Source: Cryoendolithus antarcticus (lineage: Eukaryota > Ascomycota > Dothideomycetes > Cladosporiales > Cladosporiaceae). From it: a DNA stretch of 64,000 bases. The position numbers and the translations under genes are program-made. This document shows, one piece after another, positions 21,793 through 34,220 of this stretch. Location: contig NAJO01000022.1 of assembly GCA_002077065.1 (NCBI GenBank), positions 620,001 through 684,000 of the forward strand, written 5' to 3'. Every line of letters starts with the position of its first letter. Within the stretch, counting starts at the first letter, position 1. Below the pieces are notes generated by a model. The model searched no databases, was not told the DNA's origin, and saw only the letters and a list, made by a program, of their open reading frames with translations.

Positions 21793-24700
21793 CTACTCAT
21801 GCAAATAACTACACTCGGCCCCTTTCTTGCACTTCCCCTCCTGCCAGTAGCTGCACACTTTCGTCTTATAGAATGGATGCTTCACACCGTCGTTCTTGCC
21901 CTCGCCCCCAGACATGCCAGCAGGCGGTGGTTGATAGATCGGAAACCCACTGAAGTTTGGTGGTGGCTGCGGTTGCGCACTGGACGCGTTGAGAGTAGCA
22001 AGAATGGCTGCGAGATCAGGCTCACCGTTTGCCAGCTTCGGCAGATTGGGCGGTGGCGGAGGGAAGTTATGAGGCATGGGGAAACCAGGGAAGGAGGGCA
22101 TTTGTATGGGTGGTGCGGCGAGCGGTTGAGGCGGCGGTGGCTGAGGTGCCATGAGACCATTGGCTGCCAGGGTCTTGAGGAGGGCTTGAATGTCTGTGGC
22201 GCCGCCTGGCGGAGGAGCTTGTGCTTGCTGTGCCGGGGCGAAAGATTGTTGGGCATTGAAGCCTGGCATCGCTGAGAGGTTCAGTCCGGCCATGCCAGGT
22301 GGCATGTGTCTAAATGCAGTGGCAGCGCGTTGTTGAGTCTTCTGTCGACCGCGCGTGATGTACTTCTCGGGTGGGCCACCGAATTGCTTTGAACTGCCCA
22401 GCTGCTCACCATTGTATGGGTCTGCCGGCTCTCTAGGGTTTGGCGGGATCTCGCTTGCGTCGGTGTAAAAGACCATCAAGGTACTCGCCTCGTACTGTTT
22501 CCGTTGCACTGTCTCGGGTGAATCTGCCTTCAATGGTCCGCCACCGTACGGTGCGTAAAGCCTGTTGCGCTCCTCCGGGTCCACGGGACTGAAGTTGATG
22601 TCCTCCGGCAAGTGGAAAGCCTTAAACTTAGCCTTGCTTTCATCATCAGAGTCGTCGTCATCATCAACATCCATCTGGTCTTGATGCTGCTTGAGCATGC
22701 GACCTTCCCCGCCGACATCCTTAACATCACGGACTTGGCTGGCGTCGTGATCGATCTCTTCGGCGGGGTCGTGCTCAAAGATGCGAATCTGCACAAGGTC
22801 TGACCCGTCTCTGAAGCGAACGTTGGTGGCGCCACGTGAGAGTCTCGCTGCGCGTTTCGCCTTCTTCTCGGGCGAGATTATTTCCCGTGCCACTTCGGGC
22901 TTGGGCTCGGCCTTCTTTGGTTCCTCCCTCGGCTTGCCCAGATTCGCGAGGGTTTCGGCCAGATTGAAAGCGGGCTTCAAATTGGTGTTGGTGATGGGCT
23001 TGCGCTCGGCCGGTTTTACAGCCTTCTCGGCGTTGGAAGTTCCGGGTTTCTTGGCCGCAGACTGTAAATTGAAGAATCCTGATGGCTTAGCCACGACAGC
23101 CTTGGGCTTCACAGCCGTCGCTGATGCCGGGATTGTTGGCTTCTTTGCGGCATCGAGGCTCGCGCCTGCCTTCTTCACAGTGCCTGCTGTCTTCGTTGTG
23201 GCGACAACGCCATTTGTCGCTGGTCTTTTCGCTGCGGCGGCGCTAGCCGCATTACCCGCTGCAGCAGATGATCGCTTGATGCCAGCGGTAGACTCGGGCT
23301 CTGCCTTCACTGGGACTGGCTTGGTCGGTGCAGCAGAAGCCGCGGCGGTGGCAGCGGCGGCGGCGTTGAGGGATTTCTGTGCATAAAACCTAAGCTTCGC
23401 ATGTCCGGACTTGGCGTAAGATGTGAGCGATTTGATCAAGTGAGTTTTGATCAGCTTCTCTTCTGTGATCGACGTTGTGATGGCCAGTGTCTCCAGTACA
23501 ATATGTGCCAGGCTACTTTGCCACTCCTCGATCTTTGCGCGGTCCAGGAGGAACTGGTGGCAGAGAAAGAGCAAGGATTGGTTCTCCGAGAATCTGAACG
23601 GCGTAAGTCAGCTTGGGTTCTCTTCATGAACGTAAATCATCGTATGTGGAAGTGTGATGTCGGCAGTTGCGCGCACGATGACTATGTAGGAGCAGTATAT
23701 GTGTCCATCAATCCATTCGTCCCAGCCATACCGCTTTGAGCAGTGCGGTCACGAAATGGAATCTCATATTCAAGATGCGCGCCAGCTACATGACATTACA
23801 ATCAAGCCACACAACACTGTGACAATTACCTGACCAGCGACCCTAGCGCCGAGTCCTGAGGTGGCCGATGCAAATCCACCATACACGATTCACGTCAGCT
23901 CAAGACGAAGAAAGAATATCAACTTACAGCTCGACAATCTGCTTGAAGCCATGCTTCATCGCAGTCCTGAACGCCACCTCGATCATCTCCCGCTGCGCCT
24001 TCACTCGGCTTTTCAGTAGAGGCAGATCACCAACTTGCTTCTTGCACTCGGCCGCCTTGACGGCCTCGCTATCGGCCTTCCATCGGTCTCTGATGGTCTT
24101 CACGACTTCCCAGAAATCTTTGAGACCGTCCCGAATGCTCTGAGCTTCGATAGTCTTCTTCTTGTTGCGCCAAAGAGCCTTGATCACATCATACTCAACG
24201 GCTGCTTTCGGATCGTCGTCGGGCCGCTTCGAGGGCAAAGGAGTGCCGGCCGTAGCTTCCTCTTCGTCGGAGTAAAGAGAGACATCGGAGTCATCGGAGC
24301 TACTGTCGCTACTGCTCTCATCACCTTCATACTTGATGCCGCTTGCGGCTTGCGTCAGATCGAGTCGTGCACCGTTTGCTCCGACTTGGCCGATGCGAGG
24401 AGCGACCACAGGCTTTGGCTGCTTCGAGCTAAGCTTGGCCACAAGCTTCGGATCGTTCTTCGCGAGACGCTTCAGGTCATTCCGAGAGTGGCGTCTTGCA
24501 TAGGCCGGAAGGACAGTAGCTCGGTTGACAGGGAACTCCTGCTGCTGGCCACCCAGGTTGGCGTAAGGAGCAATGCGCTCGGCGTTGGTAGCTCTCAGCA
24601 GTTGCGTGAAGTCGATTGTGAGGAATCGTCCGTTGTCGCCTCCTTTCGGGATGGCTCGAATCAAGGCATCCTGGTTATCAGTGACGACTTGAGCATTGAC

Positions 24701-25207
24701 GGCATTTGATGGGTTTGCCAGAGCCGGGTCGATCAGCCGTTGAGGTATACCCCGTTGTGGTGGAGCAAGAGCCTGTGGTGCGATCGTTAGAGCATTGACG
24801 GCCGGCTTGTGGTAGCTTTGAAATGCTTGCAAGTTCTGTGGCGGTACATGCTGTGCATATTGCTGGTGATAGGCTTGGTTGGCGCCATTGAAGTTCCCGT
24901 AAACACTGCCCTGCGTGTAAGGTGCAGGACTGTGTACTGGAGACCGGCCGTATGTCTCCGAGGGAATGTGATATGTTCCGTGTGCATTGGGAGCTGACAG
25001 GTGTGATGCAGTCTGTGGCCAGCTTGGCGCTTGAGTGGAGGCACGTGACAGTGAATTGTAAGAATTGCTAGTGTCTACGGCCCAACGAGTATCGTCATAT
25101 GTTGGCTGGTTGCCAGCAGGAAACAGACTGTCATATGGGAGGCCCTGACTGTCTGCATATTGGTTGCCGTTGGCGTAATTCTCGTTACCGCGTGGCACTT
25201 GATCCAT
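21793..25207 (-). CDS. PNUTS/Ppn1-like protein phosphatase 1 regulator with CCCH zinc finger
   Basis: Two exons: 25207-23928 and 23593-21793, 1026 aa. ATG 25207 is the first in-frame ATG. Order of parts: a Tyr/Asn/Gln-rich disordered N-terminus; a TFIIS N-terminal (LW)-like helical domain at about 350-490 (LKDFWEVVKTIRDRW, then VELFSENQSLLFLCHQFLLD across the splice); an Ala/Lys-rich linker; a PP1-docking RVxF-type motif NVRF at 22823-22812 followed by LVQIRIFEHDPAEE; a Pro/Gln-rich stretch; and a C-terminal CCCH finger (C-x8-C-x5-C-x3-H) ending CSYLHE. This is the PNUTS architecture, which targets PP1 to chromatin and the 3'-end processing machinery. The first intron is long (334 nt) for this window. 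Confidence 0.8.
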
Positions 25208-25877
25208 CTTCGAAGTCGGCGATCGAGTACTCAAGATTAAGGTGGTCTGTGCACGTCGACTGCCGCATTCAGCCTCTCTGACTCAAATGCGAGGCAAACT
25301 CGCCTCCCGCGCACGCTGATGTCGCGCCTGAGAACGCTGACGACACCGATTACAGGAGATTTCGACGGGCTGAGCTGATTATCAAGAGTAGCTGTGAAGT
25401 AAAGAGCGTGAGTAGTGAGGCTTAAATGCCGTACACCGCGACTGATGCGTCGTGATGTCCCTTCACCGGGCGCAATCTGCTACGTTCAATGGCCACCTCA
25501 AGATCACTGCCGGCACATACGCGACTAGAGGGTGCCAGTGATCAGATCAAGCAGTAAAGGGTGATGTGAAGTGTAGGCGGACGCGCGCACGTAATGTGGG
25601 TGATGTAGAAGGGGATGTCGTGGTGGAGATGCATGATGGAGAGGAGCAGAAGAGCATGACGGTGGAAGTGATTGTTTGATTGCGGGAGCGGAAAGGACGC
25701 GCGACTCATGTCACCTTGGCAGCCGCGACTCTGACATTCACTGCACGTGAAAGAGAGAACAGGTGGTAGTGAAGACGTATCTGCACTCTACCGTGCCTGT
25801 GAAAGCTGTTATCGCCCTTCCTCCAGAATATCAAATGCAGTAGTCCAAAGCTCGGCTGGTACGCAGCCAACGCAACC
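25208..25877. promoter_or_regulatory. Bidirectional promoter region (PNUTS-like / SLY1)
   Basis: 670 bases between two divergently transcribed genes. A CACGTG E-box-like hexamer is near 25745. No ORF with coding character. Promoter function is inferred from gene orientation. Confidence 0.5.
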
Positions 25878-28153
25878 ATGGCCTCAACATATCAAACCCT
25901 CCGCGATCGACAAGTAGGTTGGTACAGCATAGCGAGGAATGCGCCTGGCAGCATGCTGATTGCTGTGTAGCTTCAATCGAGCGCATACTTAACCTCAATC
26001 ACGCTCCTCAGGAGACCGAGCTGCACCATGAGTCGCCTTCTTCGAATGGCCTGATTCCCAAGTCGACACCCATACTTGATTCAGACGGCGAGCCTATATG
26101 GAAGGTGCTGGTGTTCGATGGACTTGGGAGCGACGTGATCAGCAGCGTGCTGCGAGTGAATGACTTGCGAGGATGGGGGATCACGATGCACCTGTATGTC
26201 CCGATCTACAGTCCTTGCTCCCACGCATGCTGAGACTTGCCAACAGCGAGCGCTGACAGCCGGATGTCAGAAATATCAATGCCAACCGACATCCCATTCC
26301 AGATGTGCCCGTCATCTACTTCGTGGAGCCGACGGCGAAGAACCTGGAGCTGATCACGAAGGACCTTCAAGCTGGCTTGTACTCGCCTGCGTACATCAAC
26401 TTCTTGACGTCAATCTCGAGGCCTCTGCTTGAGGACTTCGCATCACAGACTGCACAAGCTGGCACATCGGAGAGTATAAGTCAGGTCTACGACCAGTACC
26501 TGAACTTCATCGTGAGCGAGCCCAACCTTTTTAGTCTGGGCATGGGCAAGGACACCTACTGGGCCATGAGCAGTGCACAGATCAGCGATGACGAGATGGA
26601 CGCGAATGTCGATCGGATCACGTCTGGATTGTTCAGTGTAGCGGTGACGATGGGCACGATACCCATCATACGATGCCCGAAAGGTGGAGCAGCTGAGATG
26701 ATAGCTGCGAAGCTGGACCGCAAGCTTCGAGATCACATCCTCAATGCGAAGGACAATCTCTTCTCTGCCAAGCCATCTGCCAATGGTGCTGTCGCAACCT
26801 CCTCCCGACCTGTGCTGATCATTGTGGATCGTAACGTTGATCTGGTCCCCATGCTATCCCACTCCTGGACCTACCAGTCGCTCATACATGATGTACTTAG
26901 CATGCGTCTCAATCGAATCACTGTGGAGATGCCAGTAGACGAGGCCGATCCCTCGAAGGGTAGCACGAAGAAATCATATGATCTCACGCAGAGCGACTTC
27001 TTCTGGAACAAGAACGCCAGTGTGCCATTTCCGCAAGTCGCAGAAGACATCGATGCCGAGCTCACGCGGTACAAGGACGATGCGGCAGAGGTCACGAAGA
27101 AGACTGGAGCCAACTCGATCGAGGATTTGCAGAACGATACCGGAGCCTCTGCTCAGCACCTGAAAGCAGCCATCACGCTCCTGCCAGAGCTACGAGAGCG
27201 GAAGGCATTGCTAGATATGCATATGAACATCGCGACCGCACTTCTGAAGGGCATCAAAGATCGTCAGCTTGACAACTTCTTCCAGCTAGAGGAAGACATC
27301 AAGAAGCAGACGAAGGCACAGATACTGGAGCTTATCAACGATTCGGACAAGGGGAAAGACGCAGCAGACAAGCTCCGATTATTCATTATCTGGTTCTTGA
27401 GCACTGAGCAAGAAGTGTCAAGAGCAGACATGGAGCGTTTCGAGGAGGCACTGAAGAAGTCTGATGTCGACATCGCTCCATTGGCATACGTTCGAAGGTA
27501 TGTGCAACTTTTCGCCACTTGTGGTATGGCACTAATGAGGTTACAGAGTACGCGAAGTCACCCGCATGACCATGATCACTTCTGCACCCACGCAACCTCA
27601 ACCCACTCAGTCCACATCCGCTGAGCTCTTCCGAGGCTTCAGCAGCATCTCATCCCGCCTCACAGATCGATTCAAGGACGCCGGCCTCGGCGCAAACTTC
27701 GACAATCTCATATCTGGCGTCAAGAACTTCCTGCCCGCCAATAAAGATCTCACCCTCACCAAGATTACCGAGAGCTTGATGGATCCGCAGAATGCTAGTA
27801 CAAGCGCTCTGCAGAAGACCGAAGGCTTCTTGTACTTTGATCCGCGAAGTGCAAATGCCAGAGGCACTGTGCCGCCTACTGCCAAAGACGCTCGATCTGG
27901 CACTGCTCAAAGTCGCGGAATTGAAGCAAGCTTCGGTCAGCGAAGACAGGGCTTTAGCGAGGCCATCGTCTTCACTGTCGGTGGCGGAAGCATGGACGAG
28001 TACGGCAATCTCCAGGAGTGGGCTAAGCGGACCTCTGGTGGGGCTTCTGGCGCTGCCGTGGCCAGAAAGAGGGTGGTGTATGGCAGCACGGAGCTGGTAG
28101 ATGCTGGGAGCTTCTTGGGCGAGCTGGCGAAGCTGGGAAGGGAAAGTACCTAG
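25878..28153 (+). CDS. SLY1: Sec1/Munc18 family protein Sly1 (ER-Golgi vesicle fusion)
   Basis: Four exons: 25878-25917, 25971-26193, 26271-27497, 27547-28153; 698 aa. The N-terminus [18 protein letters not shown] is the Sly1 signature and fixes the first splice, which uses a less usual GTTGGT donor. Further family motifs are [56 protein letters not shown] and, near the end, [17 protein letters not shown]. Sly1 binds the syntaxin Sed5 and promotes SNARE assembly at the cis-Golgi. Confidence 0.96.
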
Positions 28154-28430
28154 ACTATGAGCGCTTCGAGCCGAGCGAGGTCGCTATCGTAATATCACGT
28201 TTGAGCAATATGAGTATACGCCAAGACTACTTCTGTTCCTGCGTTTGTCTCAGCCCCACCTCGTCTTAGTGGAGGAGTAGGCAGCTCTAGAAAGTTCGAC
28301 AAAATATATTTATGGTTCCGTTGATCAACACACATAACCAAAGTCTCCCACACGAATAAAGCAAGTTTCCTGCTAGTCAATTCTCCTCAATCGCAACTGC
28401 TCACTCTGCCAACCTATTATCACCGCGACC

Positions 28431-29609
28431 ATGGCACCCTCCGCTCGCCCTCGCGTCTGGTTCGATATCAGCATTGGAGGAGCGAAGGCAGGCAAGGTAG
28501 TCTTCGAGCTTTACAAAGATGTCGTGCCCAAGACTGTGGAGAACTTTCGCTGTCTCTGTACAGGCGAGAAGGGCAATGGGGAGTCAGGCAAGCCTCTGTA
28601 AGCTAGTATCATGGCCTCAATGATTGCACATAAGGAAGCTGACTAGGGAATTCCAAGACACTACAAAGGCTCGACCTTCCACCGCGTAATCAAAAGCTTC
28701 ATGCTCCAGGGAGGAGACTTCACGGCCGGCAACGGCACAGGCGGCGAGTCAATCTACGGCGAGAAATTCGAAGACGAGAACTTCGAGCTCAAGCACGAGA
28801 AGCCCTTCCTCCTCTCCATGGCAAACGCCGGTCCAGGCACAAACGGCAGCCAGTTCTTCGTCACTACAGTCCCCACGCCGCACCTCGACGGCAAGCACGT
28901 CGTCTTCGGCGAGGTGATAGCGGGCAAGAGCATCGTCCGGCAAGTTGAGAACGGCAAGACTGGCGCAAACGACAAGCCAGAGGAGGAAGTCAAGATCGAG
29001 GACTGTGGGGAGGTGCCTGAGGGTGCTTCGTTGGACGAGTTTACGAAGAAGGCGCCGGACAGCACGGGGGACACGTATGAGGAGTTTCCTGAGGATCAGG
29101 CGAAGAGTGGAGAAGAGTGGACTGGAGAGGAGATTGCGAAGATTGCGGAGGAGCTGAAGGGGATGGGAAATACAGCTTTCAAGGGTGGGGAGAATGAGCT
29201 GGGATTGAGCAAGTATCAGAAAGCGCTGCGGTATCTCAACGAGTACGGACCTGCGGACAACGATGTCGAGGAGCTGCAGACGCGGATCAAGAAACTACGA
29301 ATCTCATTACACACGAATTCGGCGCTGCTGCAGTATAAGCTGAAGGACTTCTCTGGCTCGACACGCTCCGCCGACAATGTGCTGGCGATTGAGGGTATTT
29401 CGGACATCGAGAAGGCTAAGGCGTTGTACCGGAAGGGACTCGTTGCGAAAGATAGCAAGAACGAGGAGGAGGCGCTGGATTTGCTGACGCAAGCCAGCAA
29501 GCTGGCGCCTCAAGACGCGGGCATTGAGAAGGAGTTGGCGGCTGTGAAGAAGGCTGCTGCGGATCGGAAGGCGAAGGAGAAGAAGGCTTATGCGAAGATG
29601 TTTGACTGA
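28431..29609 (+). CDS. Cyclophilin-40 type peptidyl-prolyl isomerase (Cpr6/Cpr7-like)
   Basis: Two exons: 28431-28597 and 28658-29609; 372 aa, the standard CYP40 length. The cyclophilin domain (residues about 5-175) contains [37 protein letters not shown] and [24 protein letters not shown], with the active-site Arg in FHRV intact. The C-terminal TPR region (about 210-365) has [24 protein letters not shown] and [12 protein letters not shown]40 proteins are Hsp90 co-chaperones that bind its C-terminal MEEVD through the TPRs. Confidence 0.96.
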
Positions 29610-30204
29610 TTGATGTGATGCATGCATGCACGCAAGAAAAAGCACATGCGATCAGGGCGTTGACTGCGTTCTAGCGCACGCGATGCCTGCAAAAAGTAAT
29701 GATCGAGAGCGATTAGCTCGCGTTAACCATGATCGAACGAGATGTGGCACGACACACGATAGATAGAGACGCGCAGCATGAAGAGCGATTGAGGGTGGAG
29801 ATGTATCTTCATCGAGCAACTAGACTACGGCTCATCAAATGAGCAAACGAACCAAGATCTTGCTACATGCTTCTGTCATATCCCGTACAGCCGTGATTCG
29901 TCATTGTCATTACCTCGTCCAAGTCGCTCTGCGCGATGCAAATGTCGCTCGTGGCTTTTTGCGTGCAAGCAGTGCTCGAACGCTCGAAAGCAGAAAATCC
30001 AGACCATCTACCGCGCTTTTGGCGCGCCGAGAGACTTCTAGCCAGATAGTCGGGACATACCGCAGGATCGCTGCACCACAGGCCCGTCTGCAAGCCAGCG
30101 CCAAAGGGCCGGCGTGGACGTATGCCAGAGTGGTGAACCCAATGGAAGCCAAACGCCGTCGCCAAGTTCATCTTATTTTCTCTCCACTCGTGTCCTCATC
30201 CTCC
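29610..30204. other. Convergent 3' intergenic region
   Basis: Between the ends of the CYP40 gene (rightward) and the 30205-32169 gene (leftward). It should contain both terminators. Open frames up to about 100 codons overlap each other and mostly lack ATG starts; no gene supported. Confidence 0.45.
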
Positions 30205-32169
30205 TCAAACACCGACCTCATACCCATCCTCCTCATGTATAGTATCCCGTCTCCCCAACTTACTACCCGCCCTGCTTCTCCCAACCCTGCTGCTGCCTTC
30301 ACTCTTGCCCGCAGCCGAGCTGCCGTACCTGTAATGACTTCCCTCGCCTCTCGCGGACGAGCTGCCAGACCCAATGATCATCATCTGCTCTCCATCCTCG
30401 CCCTGGCGCATCTCGATCTTCGCATCGCCAGTGACATGTAGCACCGTGCCGCCAGAGCGGATCTGGAAGCCGGCAGGGACGTCGGACTTGGACGTCTTCG
30501 ATTGGCCGGACTTACGACTTGAGGCTGAAGCGCGACTGGAGGATGGGCGGCGGGATGGAGGTTGTTGGCTGCGCTTGATGTTCTCGGCTGTGAGTTCGGG
30601 ACTTAAGCCACCGCGGATGCGGGTTTGGTACGCCTCCACATCATCTTCGAGCGTCGTCTTCTTGAGATGGCGAGCTATGCGCTCAGCTTCTTCGCGGGAT
30701 GGATAGACTGTGCGCCGGCCGCGAGAGTCTTCGACGATGTAGCGGCCGGAGCCGGAGACGCTGGTATTCGTCGTAGCTCTTGTGCGGCCGCCAGAGGAGG
30801 TGGTGGAGACTGAGGGTTGACGGGCGCTGCGAGATGACTGGGTGGATGTGTAGCTAAGTCGCTTGTCGACTACTGGGCGGGTTGTGCGATCGGAGCCTAC
30901 GTAATCAGAGGAGGAAGGGTGATCAATATCCACCTCAGACCTACTTGACCGTCGTAGTGGCTCGCGAGAAGAGCGTGTAGAGATGGCAGGCGTGCTGTGC
31001 GTTGTTCTGAACGACGGACGGCGCGAAGTTGATGGCGGTGGCATCAACCGACTGTCGCGCTTGCGCTTCTCGATCGCGTGGCGTAACTTACGTGTGTAGT
31101 CAGACTCGGGCTCGGATTCGGAGTCTGATTGTGAGCTTGATTCTGAGCTCGAGGCCGAATCTTGAATCGCATATTCGCTCGGAAAGCTGCCGGGCATCAT
31201 CGAAGCCCGTCTCGCCGAATATGTGGCAGCTGGGACTTGCTGCGGAGTAGTGCCAAGACCGCCCATTGCATAGCCAGGCGTAGCGATGCCAGCCCTGGCG
31301 GAGTAGGCGTGAGCTAGAGCAGGACGCTGCGGCGACGGCGGCTGATTCTGTGTGGGCGCATACGTTCCCATGGCAGTGGCGAGAGTCGTCGATCCCAACT
31401 GAGCTGCCGCAAGAGCACGATGATAGGCAGCGTACTGCGCTTCTTGCAGCTGCTGCTGATGGTACGCGGATGGTGATGGTGGTGGACCGCGTTGTGCCTG
31501 CATCGAACCTTGCGGTGGCGTACTGCCGTATATCACGCCCACATAAGGTGCGCCAGCCCAGCTATCCGGTCGGCTTCGCGGGGTTGATCCAGTCCGCGCG
31601 CGAGGTGTCGGCTGAGGGTTGAGGATCGGTGCAGCAGTCGGTGGTGCAGCTGTAGGATAGCGGTAGTTAGGTGGGACCTGATACTGTCCGCCAGGCCCTG
31701 GCTGCTGGACTGGGTACTGCACTCCAGACATTGGCCTCGCTGGCTGCTGTATCGGCTGTTGAGGCAATGTGTACCGGCGGTCGGAGTTCTTCGTGCTCAA
31801 GCATGTTGGGTCACGGCAGGTCGGATCTCTGCAGTCAGCAGACGGCCGCGATGTCGATACTGATCGCGATGCAGGTCGTTGTTGGCTCCTTTGACTTTCA
31901 GCGCGATGGATGACAGGCTTGCTCCGTGAAGACGACGCTGCTGGTTGCACGGCCTGCGTGCGTTGGCCGGCGGTGGCGACCACAGCTCCAGTAGTGTTGC
32001 TTGCATTCGTATATGATGAGTAGCCGGAGTCGCTTGTAGCATATGGGCCAGTTTTGGGTGTTCGGCTTGACCGCCCATATGTGGCGTTGGCGCGAGCGTC
32101 GACGCGGGTGCCGGGTTTCACAGCGCTGACATCGCTGTCGTACTCCTCAGCGTGAGCAACTTGAGGCAT
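30205..32169 (-). CDS. Uncharacterised Ser/Arg/Pro/Gln-rich disordered protein
   Basis: Intronless 654 aa frame from ATG 32169. The N-terminus carries short patches seen in ascomycete hypothetical proteins (EEYDSDVS, ATSDSGYSSYT). The middle is Pro/Gln/Ala-rich, followed by SSSESSSQSDSESEPESDYTR and a basic Ser-rich region. Near the C-terminus is a compact hydrophobic segment (FQIRSGGTVLHVTGDAKIEM, then EDGEQMMIIGSG) that looks structured and is the part most likely conserved. There is no signal peptide or transmembrane segment. Function unknown. Confidence 0.75.
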   Translation of the reverse strand: MPQVAHAEEYDSDVSAVKPGTRVDARANATYGRSSRTPKTGPYATSDSGYSSYTNASNTTGAVVATAGQRTQAVQPAASSSRSKPVIHRAESQRSQQRPASRSVSTSRPSADCRDPTCRDPTCLSTKNSDRRYTLPQQPIQQPARPMSGVQYPVQQPGPGGQYQVPPNYRYPTAAPPTAAPILNPQPTPRARTGSTPRSRPDSWAGAPYVGVIYGSTPPQGSMQAQRGPPPSPSAYHQQQLQEAQYAAYHRALAAAQLGSTTLATAMGTYAPTQNQPPSPQRPALAHAYSARAGIATPGYAMGGLGTTPQQVPAATYSARRASMMPGSFPSEYAIQDSASSSESSSQSDSESEPESDYTRKLRHAIEKRKRDSRLMPPPSTSRRPSFRTTHSTPAISTRSSREPLRRSSRSEVDIDHPSSSDYVGSDRTTRPVVDKRLSYTSTQSSRSARQPSVSTTSSGGRTRATTNTSVSGSGRYIVEDSRGRRTVYPSREEAERIARHLKKTTLEDDVEAYQTRIRGGLSPELTAENIKRSQQPPSRRPSSSRASASSRKSGQSKTSKSDVPAGFQIRSGGTVLHVTGDAKIEMRQGEDGEQMMIIGSGSSSARGEGSHYRYGSSAAGKSEGSSRVGRSRAGSKLGRRDTIHEEDGYEVGV

Positions 32170-32726
32170 CGCGTCGATGTTGCCTCAGCAAGTGGCGAAG
32201 ATTGCCTGGTGTTTGCGGGCCCGTGGCGCCGTCCGTGAAGATCAAACACAAAGTCACCGCCGATCCGTCCGTGCCAGCCCTGGAGAAGAGGGACAGTCCA
32301 GAAAACCGCGAGTACGCTTTTCCCGTCGTCTACATCACAATGCCGCCTGACCGAGTGCGATGTCTAGAATGAGAAGAAGGGATTGTTATGCTGAGACATT
32401 CACCACAGGAAGTCACAAATGTCGCGGATGACTGTTTGAGAGCGCCGCGTGCTGCTTGCTCGGCCCGCATGCACGAGGAGTTTTAGAGTGGAGGTTGGCT
32501 TGCATGCGAAGTGGTGGGCTCCTGCTGCTGCCGAACCATCGTGGCACCGCGACGACGAACGACAATCCCCCGACCAGCCGATCTCAAACGCGGACAGGTG
32601 TGTGGCCAACACCGGGATGTCTCGACAAGAAGTTGATGAAAGCGAGAGGCACGGCACTTGGAAAGGTAAGCGCGAGAACGTGGGGAAGGTCTCTCATCAA
32701 AGCAGCGATAACCTTCGCGATGAGGA

Positions 32727-33041
32727 ATGGAGCTACTGCTGCCTGACCACATGAAAGAAGCAAAGCTCGCCAGCAGCCGGACGGAGCGTGAGATTGCCAG
32801 TCTAGAGTGCGTCGGAGCAACCCTGCAGCACATCCGTCGTTGTGACTGGACCGAATTCTGGTCACTGCTGCATGATCACGTAGCTCACGTCGCCGTCAGC
32901 GTATCGGCTGGACTCCGTTCCATGAATGACTACTATTCCGAAGGGAGGGTGTGGTGGCAGCTGCGAAGCATTCGAACGACAATACGAAGCAAATGCGCCA
33001 TAGATGAGCCACCACTCCTCCTGCGCATCTATAGTGGATGA
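32727..33041 (+). CDS. Hypothetical small ORF
   Basis: A 104-codon frame with a true ATG and mixed, non-repetitive composition (for example ECVGATLQHIRRCDWTEFW). There is no family match, signal peptide or splice support, and it overlaps the next candidate frame in another phase. Lies in a gene-poor gap; may be chance. Confidence 0.15.
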   Translation: MELLLPDHMKEAKLASSRTEREIASLECVGATLQHIRRCDWTEFWSLLHDHVAHVAVSVSAGLRSMNDYYSEGRVWWQLRSIRTTIRSKCAIDEPPLLLRIYSG

Positions 33042-33576
33042 GAACCGGATTGCGCTCATGTCGCCGACAGAACACCTCCACGCTAGCGGAGGCTCCACTA
33101 CCTTGTCTTCTCTTTCGACTGCCGGGATGACCTCTGTAATCGCAATAAAGCGGAGGTTTAATCCCACTTCACCTCACCGTTGGAGCCCAACCCCATCAGC
33201 ACTACCAGAGCACGATGTCTCAGATCTTAGAAGAGACTCTTCCGTCCTCTCCATCCTCGCGCAACACACCTCTGCCATCGCGAACTTTCGGAAGCACCTT
33301 AGCGAACAGCCCGCCACGTAGCCCATACGCCACCCGCTGCGTCTCTACACCGGAGTGTCCTGCAAGTCGCTGCAAGACATCGGCGGCCGATCTACGCTGC
33401 TCTTACTCGCACCTAGGCTGCCACACCCGCGGTCATCTCTCTGTCACGGACACGTGCTTGTCGAAGTACAAGAGTACATGTTGTACACCCTCACGGTCGA
33501 TAGCGTATATGAGCTCTGCTTCACCGCTCTTGTGGCAAAGGATGGCCATCACAAACGGTATGCGAAGCTTTGGTGA
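33004..33576 (+). pseudogene. Possible gene or pseudogene with an internal TAG
   Basis: One frame runs from ATG 33004 to TGA at 33574-33576 with a single TAG at 33319-33321. The part before it includes RDSSVLSILAQHTSAIANFR and the part after includes VLVEVQEYMLYTLTVDSVYE, both with protein-like composition. An overlapping frame, 33215-33595 (126 aa, ATG start, Cys-rich), is the alternative reading. Neither is recognised. Confidence 0.2.
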
Positions 33577-34220
33577 AAGCTTTCGTGGATCATGAGTCGT
33601 TAGAGCCGGCACTGGACGGCAAGCGTAATGTCAGTTGACGATGTTCCTTGTCCGGAGCTTGACCGCACTCGCTGTAATGGTGTCACGAGCTTGACCACAG
33701 TCACATTTCGAGTTGACAGAGACCGCAGCAACTAAAATAAGCGACAAAACTCTGATGCTGTGTTTAGAAAAATTCGCGTTTGGCCACAGGTGCTGTTAGA
33801 GGTCCACGTGGGATTGCTTCACGTCGTGCTACCTCAGACGCACGCTCGACCGAGCAGGTGGGTCATCATTACCGCTACTGTCTGAACGATGGCCAGCGAC
33901 CGTTGAACAGCGGAGAACGCTTCTGCCTCCACTCATCCGAGGTCTGAAGGTGCCGGGAATTGAAGCACATCCCCTAAGCTTTCATCGGTTGCATCATGAT
34001 ACCGTGAGGTCTGGCAAAGCACTGTTGAGATGACGGTTCGATCGTGTCGTAGATGATCTCTTGTCAATGTAACACGATTCGAGATGGCACTTGTGGTGAG
34101 CCTGATGGTAGCATGAGACTTTGCAGACTTTTAGAGCAGCGGTGGTAAACCCATGCGACGTCCGATCTGCTAGCTTTTACGATTTTCTCCTCCCATCTCC
34201 TGTCCCCCTTGCTGACCGTC
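33577..34220. other. Gene-poor intergenic region
   Basis: About 0.64 kb between the doubtful 33 kb frames and the end of the ArgRS gene. I see no ORF, repeat or RNA gene in it. Confidence 0.4.
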
